From an uncultured Eubacteriales bacterium (GTDB lineage Bacteria; Bacillota; Clostridia; Oscillospirales; Oscillospiraceae), in assembly GCA_900555795.1 (NCBI GenBank), contig USMP01000041.1, positions 1 to 8,337 on the forward strand: a DNA stretch of 8,337 nt. Reading direction: 5' to 3'. The position numbers and the translations under genes are program-made. This document shows positions 1-6,107 of this stretch, piece by piece (within the stretch, counting starts at the first letter, position 1; every line of letters starts with the position of its first letter). The notes beneath the pieces were generated by a model, which searched no databases, had not been told where the DNA came from, and saw only the letters and a program-made list of their open reading frames with translations.

Positions 1-812
1 CCCCCGAGGCGGCGGTCATCGCCGCCATGGGGCTGGACCACGTGAAGGAACTGGGCCCCACCATGGCGGACATTGCCCGGGCCAAGGCCGGCATCATCAA
101 GGCGGGCGGCGATGTGGTCAGCTACGGCGGCAACAGCGAGGCGGACCCCGTGTTCGCGGCGGTCTGCCGGGAGCGGAACGCCCGGCTCCACCAGCCCGAT
201 TTTTCCGCCGTCACCCCCGGGGCCTTCAGCCTGGACGGGCAGAGTTTCTCCTACGGCCCCTGGCGGGATCTGACCATTCCCCTGGTGGGCAGCTATCAGA
301 TGAACAACGCCGCCGTGGTGCTGGAGACCGTGTCCGTGCTGCGGCAGCGGGGCTGGCGCATTTCCGATCAGGCGGTGCGCTCCGGCCTGGCCCACACCCA
401 CTGGCCCGCCCGGTTTGAGATTTTGCGCCGGGATCCGGTGTTCATCGTGGATGGGGGCCACAACCCCCACGGCATCCGGGCCACCGCCCAGAGCCTGGAG
501 CGGCTGTTCCCCGGCAGGAAGTTTACCTTTGTCACCGGCGTGATGGCGGATAAGGATGTGGAGCATATCCTGGGCCTTATTGTGCCTCTGGCGGAACAGT
601 TTTTCACGGTCCGGCCTGACAATCCCAGGGCCATGGACCCCCAGGAGTTGGCCCGGCGTATTGCCGCCCTGGGCGTGAAGGCCACGGCCTGCGCCAGCGT
701 GCAGGAGGGCGTGGAGCGGGCCATTCGGGCCGAGGGAAAGGACGGCGTGGCCTGTGCCCTGGGCTCCCTCTACATGAGCGGGGAGGTGCGCGCCTGCTTC
801 GACCGGGAGTAA
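1..812 (+). CDS. folC: Folylpolyglutamate synthase / dihydrofolate synthase, C-terminal part (5' end outside window)
   Basis: FolC is a cytoplasmic ATP-dependent ligase that adds glutamates to folates (and often to dihydropteroate), which keeps them in the cell. The frame is open to the window edge (first full codon at 3), so about the first 130-150 residues are missing, including the P-loop. Seen: the MGLDHVKELG segment, then KAGIIK, whose lysine is the carbamylated metal-site lysine of Mur ligases and FolC; LVGSYQMNNAA; WPARFE (family WPGRFE); and DGGHNPHG (family DGAHN), which begins the C-terminal domain. The ATG at 27 is internal to the conserved block, so it is not the start. It is the first of several folate genes, but a promoter at 895-923 separates it from fhs. 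No T-tract terminator follows; only a 9-bp hairpin without a T run lies at 837-864. Identification is very secure; substrate range (mono- or bifunctional) cannot be told from this part. Confidence 0.96.
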   Translation, partial: PEAAVIAAMGLDHVKELGPTMADIARAKAGIIKAGGDVVSYGGNSEADPVFAAVCRERNARLHQPDFSAVTPGAFSLDGQSFSYGPWRDLTIPLVGSYQMNNAAVVLETVSVLRQRGWRISDQAVRSGLAHTHWPARFEILRRDPVFIVDGGHNPHGIRATAQSLERLFPGRKFTFVTGVMADKDVEHILGLIVPLAEQFFTVRPDNPRAMDPQELARRIAALGVKATACASVQEGVERAIRAEGKDGVACALGSLYMSGEVRACFDRE

Positions 813-836
813 GGCGGTGCACACGGCGCCAGGAGC

Positions 837-864
837 CTTGTGCATAATGGTGAATATGCACAAG
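837..864 (+). other. 9-bp hairpin downstream of folC
   Basis: The arms CTTGTGCAT (837-845) and ATGCACAAG (856-864) are perfectly complementary around a 10-nt loop. No T run follows, so it is not a canonical intrinsic terminator. It lies 24 nt after the folC stop and 31 nt before the fhs promoter -35 box. It could be an mRNA 3'-end stem or a protein-binding inverted repeat; the sequence does not decide between these. Confidence 0.5.
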
Positions 865-894
865 TAATTGTGAAAAAATTGTCAACCTTGTCAC

Positions 895-923
895 TTGTCA
901 ATTGGCAACAGCTTTGTTACAAT
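895..923 (+). promoter_or_regulatory. Sigma-A-type promoter for fhs
   Basis: TTGTCA (895-900) is followed by exactly 17 bp and then TACAAT (918-923): five of six consensus bases in each box with ideal spacing. Transcription would start near 930, which gives a leader of about 160 nt before fhs. TTGTCA occurs twice more just upstream (879-884 and 888-893), and TTGTCAATTGGCAA (895-908) is a near-perfect palindrome covering the -35 box, as an operator would. This is the clearest promoter in the window. Confidence 0.8.
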
Positions 924-973
924 ATTAACGAAAACTGCGGGCGTGGCTTGGCCCTTTTTCCTGCCGTAAAAGG

Positions 974-992
974 CCGGCCCCGCCGGGTTTTT
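974..992 (+). promoter_or_regulatory. Possible weak attenuator hairpin in the fhs leader
   Basis: CCGGC (974-978) pairs with GCCGG (982-986) across a CCC loop, then G and TTTTT (988-992), so it looks like a short intrinsic terminator in the leader. AAAAGGCC just upstream, partly overlapping the left arm, can pair instead with GGCCCTTTT further 5' with one bulged C, which would break the short terminator. The stem is only 5 bp, so this is tentative. Confidence 0.3.
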
Positions 993-1046
993 GATTGGCG
1001 CTGGTATCGTGGACGTTTGAAGCGCAGTGCCAAAATATTTTTTGAC

Positions 1047-1073
1047 TCCCGGGGGTAGTGAAAGATCCCGGGA
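1047..1073 (+). other. 7-bp hairpin just upstream of the fhs ribosome binding site
   Basis: TCCCGGG (1047-1053) pairs with CCCGGGA (1067-1073) around a 13-nt loop. The stem ends 3 nt before the fhs Shine-Dalgarno sequence at 1077-1084. It could influence initiation or stabilise the 5' end. Because CCCGGG is itself palindromic, the two copies could also act as DNA repeats. Confidence 0.4.
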
Positions 1074-1076
1074 ACG

Positions 1077-1084
1077 AAGGAGGA
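1077..1084 (+). promoter_or_regulatory. Ribosome binding site deciding the fhs start
   Basis: AAGGAGGA lies 6 nt before the ATG at 1091. This supports ATG 1091 over an in-frame GTG at 1058, which lies inside the leader hairpin, has no Shine-Dalgarno sequence and would add eleven residues unlike the family. Confidence 0.8.
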
Positions 1085-1090
1085 ACCCTC

Positions 1091-2899
1091 ATGGCAATCG
1101 ACTTTAAGGACGGCAAGTATGTGGACGAGAACGGCCGGGTAACACTGGACCCCACCGTCTACAAGGACTGGCAGATCGCTGAGGAAGCGGAGCGCACCCT
1201 GCCCTCTGTGGAGTATTTCCGGGAAAAGCTGGGCCTGCTCCCCGAGGAAATCATTCCCTACGGCAAAACACCCAAGCTGGATTTCATTAAGATCATGAAC
1301 CGCCTGAAGGATAAGCCCGACGGCAAATTCATCGAAGTCACCGCCATCACCCCCACCCCTCTGGGCGAGGGCAAGTCCACCACCTCTCTGGGCCTGATTG
1401 AGGGCCTGGGCAAGCTGGGCAAGAACGTTGGCGGCTGCCTGCGTCAGCCCTCCGGCGGCCCCACCATGAACGTGAAGGGTACCGCGGCCGGCGGCGGCAA
1501 CGCCCTGCTGATGCCCATGACCGAGTTCTCCCTGGGCCTCACCGGCGACATCAACGACATCATGAATGCCCACAACCTGGCCATGGTGGCGCTGAACGCC
1601 CGGATGCAGCATGAGCGCAACTACAACGATGAGCAGCTGGCAAAGCGGGGCCTGAAGCGGCTGGATATTGACCCGAAGCGGGTCGAGATGGGCTGGGTGC
1701 TGGACTTCTGCGCCCAGGGCCTGCGCAACATCGTTATGGGCATCGGCGGCCCCAAGGACGGCTACCTGATGGAGTCCAAGTTCGGCATCGCCGTGGGCTC
1801 CGAACTGATGGCCATTCTGTCCGTGGCCCGGGACCTGAAGGATCTCCGTGAGCGCATCGGCAAGATCGTGGTGGCCTACAGCCGCAGCGGCGAGCCTGTC
1901 ACCACCGAGGATCTGGAGGTTGCCGGCGCCATGACCGCCTGGATGCGCAACTGCATCAACCCCACCATGTGCTATTCCGTGGAGCACCAGCCTGTGCTGG
2001 TCCACGCCGGTCCCTTTGCCAACATCGCCATCGGTCAGTCCTCCGTCATCGGCGACCGCCTGGCCCTGAAGCTCTTTGATTACCATGTGACCGAGTCCGG
2101 CTTCGCCGCCGACATCGGCTTTGAGAAATTCTGGAACGTGAAGTCCCGCCTCTCCGGCCTGACCCCCAATGTCTCCGTACTGGTAGCCACCATCCGCGCT
2201 CTGAAGATGCACGGCGGCGGCCCCGCCGTGGTGGCCGGCCGTCCCCTGCCCGCCGAGTACACCGAGGAGAACCTGGAGCTGCTGGAGAAGGGCTGCGAGA
2301 ACCTGTTCCACCACGTGGAGACCATCAAGAAGTCCGGCATCGTCCCCGTGGTCTGCATCAACCAGTTCTACACCGACACCGACGCTGAGATCGCGCTCAT
2401 CCGCAAGCTGTGCGCCGAGAAGGGCGTCCGCTGCGCCCTGAGCAACCACTGGCGCTACGGCGGCGAGGGCGCCATTGAGCTGGCCGAGGCCGTGATTGAC
2501 GCCTGCGAGGAGAAGAACGAAATCAAGTTCCTCTATCCCCTGGAGATGCCCCTGCGTCAGCGGGTGGAGAAGATCGCCAAGGAGGTCTACGGCGCCGACG
2601 GCGTGGATTGGGCGCCCCTGGCTCTGGAGAAGGCCAAGCGCTTTGAGGCCGATCCCAAGTACGCCGACTACTGCACCATGATGGTGAAGACCCACCTGTC
2701 CCTGAGCCACGAGCCCTCCTGGAAGGGCGTGCCCAAGGGCTGGCGTCTGCCCATCCGCGACATCCTGGAGTACGGCGGGGCCAAGTTCCTCTGCCCCATG
2801 GCCGGTACCATCTCCATGATGCCCGGCACCAGTTCCGATCCGGCCTATCGCCGCATCGATGTGGATACGGATACCGGCAAGGTGTCCGGCCTGTTCTAA
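1091..2899 (+). CDS. fhs: Formate--tetrahydrofolate ligase (10-formyl-THF synthetase), long eukaryote-like form
   Basis: Cytoplasmic enzyme joining formate to tetrahydrofolate with ATP to give 10-formyl-THF, the entry of formate into the one-carbon pool and the methyl branch of the Wood-Ljungdahl pathway. The 602-residue protein has the P-loop [11 protein letters not shown] (about 87-97, lysine 95), the LRQPS arginine (118) near the formyl-phosphate site, HAGPFANIA (305-313), ALKMHGGGP, and F426 and W454 ([14 protein letters not shown]), matching the aromatic pair that sandwiches folate in the Moorella enzyme. KTHLSLSH (533-540) and the ending KVSGLF are typical. It is longer than the usual bacterial enzyme of about 556 residues. 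Many segments ([48 protein letters not shown]) resemble the synthetase domain of eukaryotic C1-THF synthase more. The [21 protein letters not shown] stretch departs from the common GPVFGIKGGAAGGGY. It has its own promoter, leader and terminator. Confidence 0.96.
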   Translation: MAIDFKDGKYVDENGRVTLDPTVYKDWQIAEEAERTLPSVEYFREKLGLLPEEIIPYGKTPKLDFIKIMNRLKDKPDGKFIEVTAITPTPLGEGKSTTSLGLIEGLGKLGKNVGGCLRQPSGGPTMNVKGTAAGGGNALLMPMTEFSLGLTGDINDIMNAHNLAMVALNARMQHERNYNDEQLAKRGLKRLDIDPKRVEMGWVLDFCAQGLRNIVMGIGGPKDGYLMESKFGIAVGSELMAILSVARDLKDLRERIGKIVVAYSRSGEPVTTEDLEVAGAMTAWMRNCINPTMCYSVEHQPVLVHAGPFANIAIGQSSVIGDRLALKLFDYHVTESGFAADIGFEKFWNVKSRLSGLTPNVSVLVATIRALKMHGGGPAVVAGRPLPAEYTEENLELLEKGCENLFHHVETIKKSGIVPVVCINQFYTDTDAEIALIRKLCAEKGVRCALSNHWRYGGEGAIELAEAVIDACEEKNEIKFLYPLEMPLRQRVEKIAKEVYGADGVDWAPLALEKAKRFEADPKYADYCTMMVKTHLSLSHEPSWKGVPKGWRLPIRDILEYGGAKFLCPMAGTISMMPGTSSDPAYRRIDVDTDTGKVSGLF

Positions 2900-2923
2900 T
2901 AGAGAGCGAATACATACCGGCGC

Positions 2924-2959
2924 AAAGGTCCGGCGGCGATTCCGCCGCCGGACCTTTTT
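2924..2959 (+). terminator. Intrinsic terminator after fhs
   Basis: A perfect 15-bp GC-rich stem (AAAGGTCCGGCGGCG, 2924-2938, with its complement at 2943-2957) closes a 4-nt ATTC loop and ends in a five-T run (2955-2959). It lies 24 nt after the fhs stop. It should end most fhs transcripts, so fchA is either expressed by read-through or from an undetected promoter within 2960-3054. That stretch holds short GC-rich inverted repeats and only weak -10-like sequences. Confidence 0.9.
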
Positions 2960-3054
2960 CTGGTTTCCCAACGGAATGAAGGGGGAGCGCGCCGGGACGT
3001 CCCCTCCCTTTCCCCAGGGGAAATATACCAAATAAAGACAAGGAGAATATGTCA

Positions 3055-3675
3055 ATGGATTTCGCACAGGCATCCTGCACGGAATTTGTAACCGTTTTGG
3101 CCTCCAACGCCCCGGTCCCCGGCGGCGGCGGGGCTTCCGCCCTGGTGGCCGCCATCGGCACCGCTCTGGGCAACATGGTGGGCTCCCTCACCGTGGGCAA
3201 GAAGAAGTACGCCGATGTGGAGGCGGAGATCGTGGCCCTGAAGGCCAAGTGTGACCAGCTGCAGAAGGACCTGCTGGATCAGATCGCCGCCGACGCCAAG
3301 GGCTTTGAGCCCCTGGCAAGGGCCTACGGCATCCCCAAGGACGACCCCACCCGGGACCAGGTGCTGGAGGAGGCCACGGTGGTGGCCTGCCAGGTGCCGG
3401 TACGCATCATGGAACTCTGCTGCGAGGCCATCCAGGCCATCGCCGTCTTTGCCGAGAAGGGCAGCCGTCTGGCGGTCAGCGACGCGGGCTGCGGCGCTGT
3501 GTGCGTGAAGGCCGCCCTTCAGGCCGCCAGCCTGAATGTGTTCATCAACACCAAGACCCTGAGGAACCGGGCGCTGGCGGAGGAGATGAACGCGAAGTGC
3601 CTGGCCATGCTGGACACCTACTGCGCCATGGCCGACGGCGTATTTGAGAGCGTGAAGGCCGGCTTTTTCCGGTAA
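3055..3675 (+). CDS. fchA: Cyclodeaminase/cyclohydrolase family protein, probable methenyl-THF cyclohydrolase
   Basis: This is a stand-alone member of the cyclodeaminase (FTCD C-terminal) family. Members remove ammonia from formimino-THF to give methenyl-THF, or interconvert methenyl- and formyl-THF, as Fch of Methylobacterium does. The 206 residues are the normal length and all-helical in character, with APVPGGGGASAL (19-30), LTVGKKKY (45-52), the helix-rich middle and AVSDAGCGAV with NVFIN (140-165), all hallmarks of the family. AAGGAG (3040-3045) lies 9 nt before ATG 3055 and only 3 nt before ATG 3049, so 3055 is preferred; 3049 would add Met-Ser. Lying between fhs and folD, with no formiminotransferase or histidine-degradation gene in view, it most likely serves the formyl-to-methenyl step. 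Deaminase activity on formimino-THF from purine or glycine breakdown is possible. Family assignment is firm; the precise reaction is inferred. Confidence 0.9.
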   Translation: MDFAQASCTEFVTVLASNAPVPGGGGASALVAAIGTALGNMVGSLTVGKKKYADVEAEIVALKAKCDQLQKDLLDQIAADAKGFEPLARAYGIPKDDPTRDQVLEEATVVACQVPVRIMELCCEAIQAIAVFAEKGSRLAVSDAGCGAVCVKAALQAASLNVFINTKTLRNRALAEEMNAKCLAMLDTYCAMADGVFESVKAGFFR

Positions 3676-3677
3676 TC

Positions 3678-3850
3678 CGTCTCAGCGCCTAGACGGCGCG
3701 CAACAATTTGTATTAAAACCTGATAAAGGCTTAAAAAGCTTTTTATAGCGCGAAGCGCGTCAGGTTTTTATGAGACGTGGTGGCGCACGGCACGTGCGCC
3801 ACCAGCATGCGAAGCATGCGGATTTCAAATAAAGCATTTTATTTGAAATC
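3678..3850 (+). ncRNA. Densely folded multi-stem element between fchA and folD (undescribed; RNA or repeat)
   Basis: Nearly all of this intergenic stretch can pair, and the stems abut. An outer stem CGTCTCA (3678-3684) with TGAGACG (3771-3777) encloses a hairpin GCGCC/GGCGC (3685-3699) and a second closing stem AAAACCTGA (3715-3723) with TCAGGTTTT (3760-3768). That second stem itself holds a bulged AT-rich hairpin (3724-3745) and GCGC-GAA-GCGC (3748-3758). Then follow a perfect 11-bp stem TGGTGGCGCAC (3778-3804), GCATGC-GAA-GCATGC (3805-3819) and a perfect 13-bp stem GATTTCAAATAAA (3821-3850, loop GCAT). Alternatively CCGTCT (3677-3682) can pair with AGACGG (3691-3696), which would exclude the outer stem. 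An 8-nt direct repeat GTATTAAA lies at 3710-3717 and 3852-3859. It fits no riboswitch I know. Pairings are seen directly; whether it works as RNA leader, processing site or interspersed DNA repeat is open. Confidence 0.55.
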
Positions 3851-3880
3851 AGTATTAAACGATAGAGAGGAATACAAACC

Positions 3881-4762
3881 ATGGCAAAGCTGCTGTTAGC
3901 CAAGGAAGTAAATGAGAAGCTGAACGCCCGGATTATCGCCCAGTGCGAGGCCTGCAAGGCAAGGGGCGTGAACCCCACCCTGGCCATCGTCCGCTGCGGC
4001 GAGCGGCCCGACGACCTCAGCTATGAGAAGGGCGCCACCAAGCGGGCCGAGACCCTGGGGGTGGCGGTAGAGAAGTTCGTGCTGCCCGAGGATGTGACCA
4101 GGGAGGCGCTGCTGCAGGTCATCGACGATATCAACGCAAACGACAAGATCCACGGCGTCCTTCTCTTCCGCCCCCTGCCGAAGCACCTGAAGGCGGACCA
4201 GGACGAGATCTGCAACCGCCTGGACCCCCGCAAGGATGTGGACGGCATGACCGACGGCTCCAACGCCGGCGTGTTCATGGGGAAGAAGCTGGGCTTCGCC
4301 CCCTGCACCCCCGCCGCCTGCATGGAGATTCTGGACCACTACGGCATCGACTGCACCGGCAAGAAGGCCGTGGTCATCGGCCGCAGCCTGGTGGTGGGCA
4401 AGCCCGCGGCCATGATGCTCATGGGCAAGAACGCCACGGTGACGGTCTGCCATACCCGTACAAAGGACGTGCCCTCCGTAACCCGTGAGGCGGACATTTT
4501 GGTTTCCGCCGCCGGTGTACTGGGCAGCCTCACCAAGGAGTATGTCCGCCCCGGCCAGATCGTGGTGGATGTGTCCATCAACTGGGACGAGAACAAGGTC
4601 AACGCCCGGGGCGGCAAGGGCGCGATTGCCGGCGACGCCGTATTTGACGAGGTGGAGCCCATCGTGGAGGCCATTACCCCGGTTCCCGGCGGCGTAGGCG
4701 CTGTTACCACCAGTGTGCTGATCGGCCACGTGGTGGAGGCCGCCCAGCGCACGCTGGACTGA
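3881..4762 (+). CDS. folD: FolD-family methylene-THF dehydrogenase, probably lacking cyclohydrolase activity
   Basis: FolD normally oxidises or forms 5,10-methylene-THF with NAD(P) and also hydrolyses methenyl-THF to 10-formyl-THF. The 293 residues are full length: folate-site KDVDG (118-122, D121 kept), CTPAACMEIL (142-151), the Rossmann motif GRSLVVGKP (167-175) and PVPGGVGAVTT (267-277; family PVPGGVGPMT). The cyclohydrolase residues differ. Family YxxxK reads Y48-E-K-G-A52, so the catalytic lysine (K54 in E. coli, K56 in human) is alanine. Family QLPLP reads F96-R-PLP, so the glutamine (Q98 in E. coli) is phenylalanine. The Y-to-Q distance of 48 residues equals that of E. coli FolD as I recall it, so the alignment needs no gap. 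Loss of that lysine is known to abolish the cyclohydrolase but spare the dehydrogenase. FchA upstream could supply the lost step. The ATG follows AGAGAGG (3864-3870) by 10 nt. Family certain; monofunctionality inferred. Confidence 0.93.
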   Translation: MAKLLLAKEVNEKLNARIIAQCEACKARGVNPTLAIVRCGERPDDLSYEKGATKRAETLGVAVEKFVLPEDVTREALLQVIDDINANDKIHGVLLFRPLPKHLKADQDEICNRLDPRKDVDGMTDGSNAGVFMGKKLGFAPCTPAACMEILDHYGIDCTGKKAVVIGRSLVVGKPAAMMLMGKNATVTVCHTRTKDVPSVTREADILVSAAGVLGSLTKEYVRPGQIVVDVSINWDENKVNARGGKGAIAGDAVFDEVEPIVEAITPVPGGVGAVTTSVLIGHVVEAAQRTLD

Positions 4763-4777
4763 TTGGGGGCGCGACGG

Positions 4778-6091
4778 ATGACGAAAAGCGTCAAGGACAA
4801 CCCGGGCCATGTGCTCCGCCTCTTTCTCACGGCGGCCACTCTGGCCCTCTACCTGATGGCGGTGCTGTCGCCGGACCGGGAGGAGTTGTTCACCGGATTT
4901 GCCCGCATCATGCTCTCCCCCGCCCAGCTGACCAAGGACTATTTTCTCCTTGGCAGCGTCTCCGGCACCTTTTTCAACATGGCCCTGGTGGGAACCGTGT
5001 ATGTGGCGCTGATGTATTTGCTGCCCGGCGTGGTGGTCAAGGGCAGCACAGTGGCCGCCTTTTTCCTGACAGTGGGCTTCTCCGCCTGGGGTATCAATTT
5101 TCTGAATATCTGGCCCTTCTTCCTGGGAGTGATGCTCCATGCTCTGGCCAAGCGGGAGAGTCTCTCCAAGTATGTGGATCTGGCCATGTTTTCCACGGCC
5201 CTCTGTCCCCTGGTCAGCGAACTGCTGCTGCGCTACCCCAATGACGGGGAGATCCACGGTATCACCCTGGGCAGCGCCCTGCTGGCGTTGGCGGTGGGCA
5301 TCCTGGTGGGCTTTTTGACCCCCGCCATTGCGGCCCACTCCCCCAGCGTCCACAAGGGCTACGATCTGTACTCCGCCGCCCTGCCCGGGGGCATCCTGGG
5401 CTTTTTCCTGGTGGCCCTCCTGTATAAGACCGCCGGAAAGGCGGTGCCCGCCATCGAGGCCAGCCTGGGGGAGAGCCGCCCGGGAGTGGTGCTGGGCTTC
5501 TGCGGGGCGTTTTTCGCCCTGTGCGTTCTGGCGGGCTTTCTGCTCAATGGCCGCTCCTGGAAGGGGTATTGGGAGTTGCTGCGGGATACAGGGCACAAGG
5601 TGGACTTTACCGCCAAGTACGGCCCGGGCCTGGCCATTTTGAACGTAGGGGTGTACGGCCTCTTTATCCTGGCCTACTATACCGCCATCGGCGGCTCCTT
5701 CAACGGTGTGACCCTGGGCATTGTGTTCTGCATGGTGTGCTTTGGGGCGGCGGGGAGCCATCCCGGCAATGTGTGGCCCATTATGGTGGGCTACCTGCTG
5801 GCCTCCCTGCTGGGGGTGAATCCCATTAACGCCCAGGCCATTATGGTGGGCCTGTGCTTCGCCAGCGGCCTGGCTCCCATTGCCGGGGCCTACGGCTGGT
5901 GGGCGGGGGTGATTGCCGGCGGGGCCCATTATGTCCTGGTCACATCGGTTCCCGCCCTCCACGGCGGCTTCTGCCTGTATAACGGCGGCTTTACCGCCCT
6001 GCTGATCGCGATCATCCTGGTGCCGCAGCTGGAGACGTTCTGCAGGACCAAGGCGGAGCGGCAGGCGGCCAAGGCGCCGGCAAAGAAATAA
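4778..6091 (+). CDS. DUF1576-type polytopic membrane protein, putative two-repeat transporter
   Basis: A 437-residue integral membrane protein with roughly a dozen or more hydrophobic segments (for example about 12-31, 60-84, 90-107, 163-186, 236-256, 284-304, 352-391 and 402-417) and a short basic tail (TKAERQAAKAPAKK). It appears to match the uncharacterised DUF1576 family; I cannot verify this by search. The two halves resemble each other: NIWP (110-113) and NVWP (331-334), ALCPL (141-145) and GLAPI (364-368), and VHKGYDLY (191-198) and LHGGFCLY (394-401), spaced by about 203-223 residues. Internal duplication of this sort is usual in transporters and channels. ATG 4778 is preferred because a G-rich site (4765-4769) precedes it by 8 nt; TTG 4763, directly after the folD stop, would add five residues and has no site. 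Gaps of 15 nt to folD and 16 nt to the cyclo-ligase gene imply one transcript and a role linked to folate or one-carbon compounds. Substrate unknown. Confidence 0.82.
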   Translation: MTKSVKDNPGHVLRLFLTAATLALYLMAVLSPDREELFTGFARIMLSPAQLTKDYFLLGSVSGTFFNMALVGTVYVALMYLLPGVVVKGSTVAAFFLTVGFSAWGINFLNIWPFFLGVMLHALAKRESLSKYVDLAMFSTALCPLVSELLLRYPNDGEIHGITLGSALLALAVGILVGFLTPAIAAHSPSVHKGYDLYSAALPGGILGFFLVALLYKTAGKAVPAIEASLGESRPGVVLGFCGAFFALCVLAGFLLNGRSWKGYWELLRDTGHKVDFTAKYGPGLAILNVGVYGLFILAYYTAIGGSFNGVTLGIVFCMVCFGAAGSHPGNVWPIMVGYLLASLLGVNPINAQAIMVGLCFASGLAPIAGAYGWWAGVIAGGAHYVLVTSVPALHGGFCLYNGGFTALLIAIILVPQLETFCRTKAERQAAKAPAKK

Positions 6092-6107
6092 GAGAGGGGG
6101 CGTTGGG

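Noticed and set aside
840..1058. 72-codon frame between folC and fhs
   Set aside because: It runs through the promoter and leader, starts at TTG without a ribosome site, and resembles no protein.
813..1090. THF riboswitch in front of fhs
   Set aside because: THF riboswitches do occur upstream of fhs in clostridia, but I could not find the conserved core or its long pairing here; only unrelated short stems were seen.
917..3073. 718-residue antisense open frame opposite fhs
   Set aside because: It is the mirror of a GC-rich coding gene, rich in His, Gly, Gln, Ala and Val as such shadows are, with no site or known domain; it crosses the fhs promoter leader and terminator.
3678..3850. CRISPR array or attC-like site
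   Set aside because: No regularly spaced direct repeats and no integrase gene; the palindromes differ from each other in sequence.
3896..5962. 688-residue antisense open frame opposite folD and the membrane protein gene
   Set aside because: Same shadow composition; it spans two well-identified plus-strand genes and their junction.
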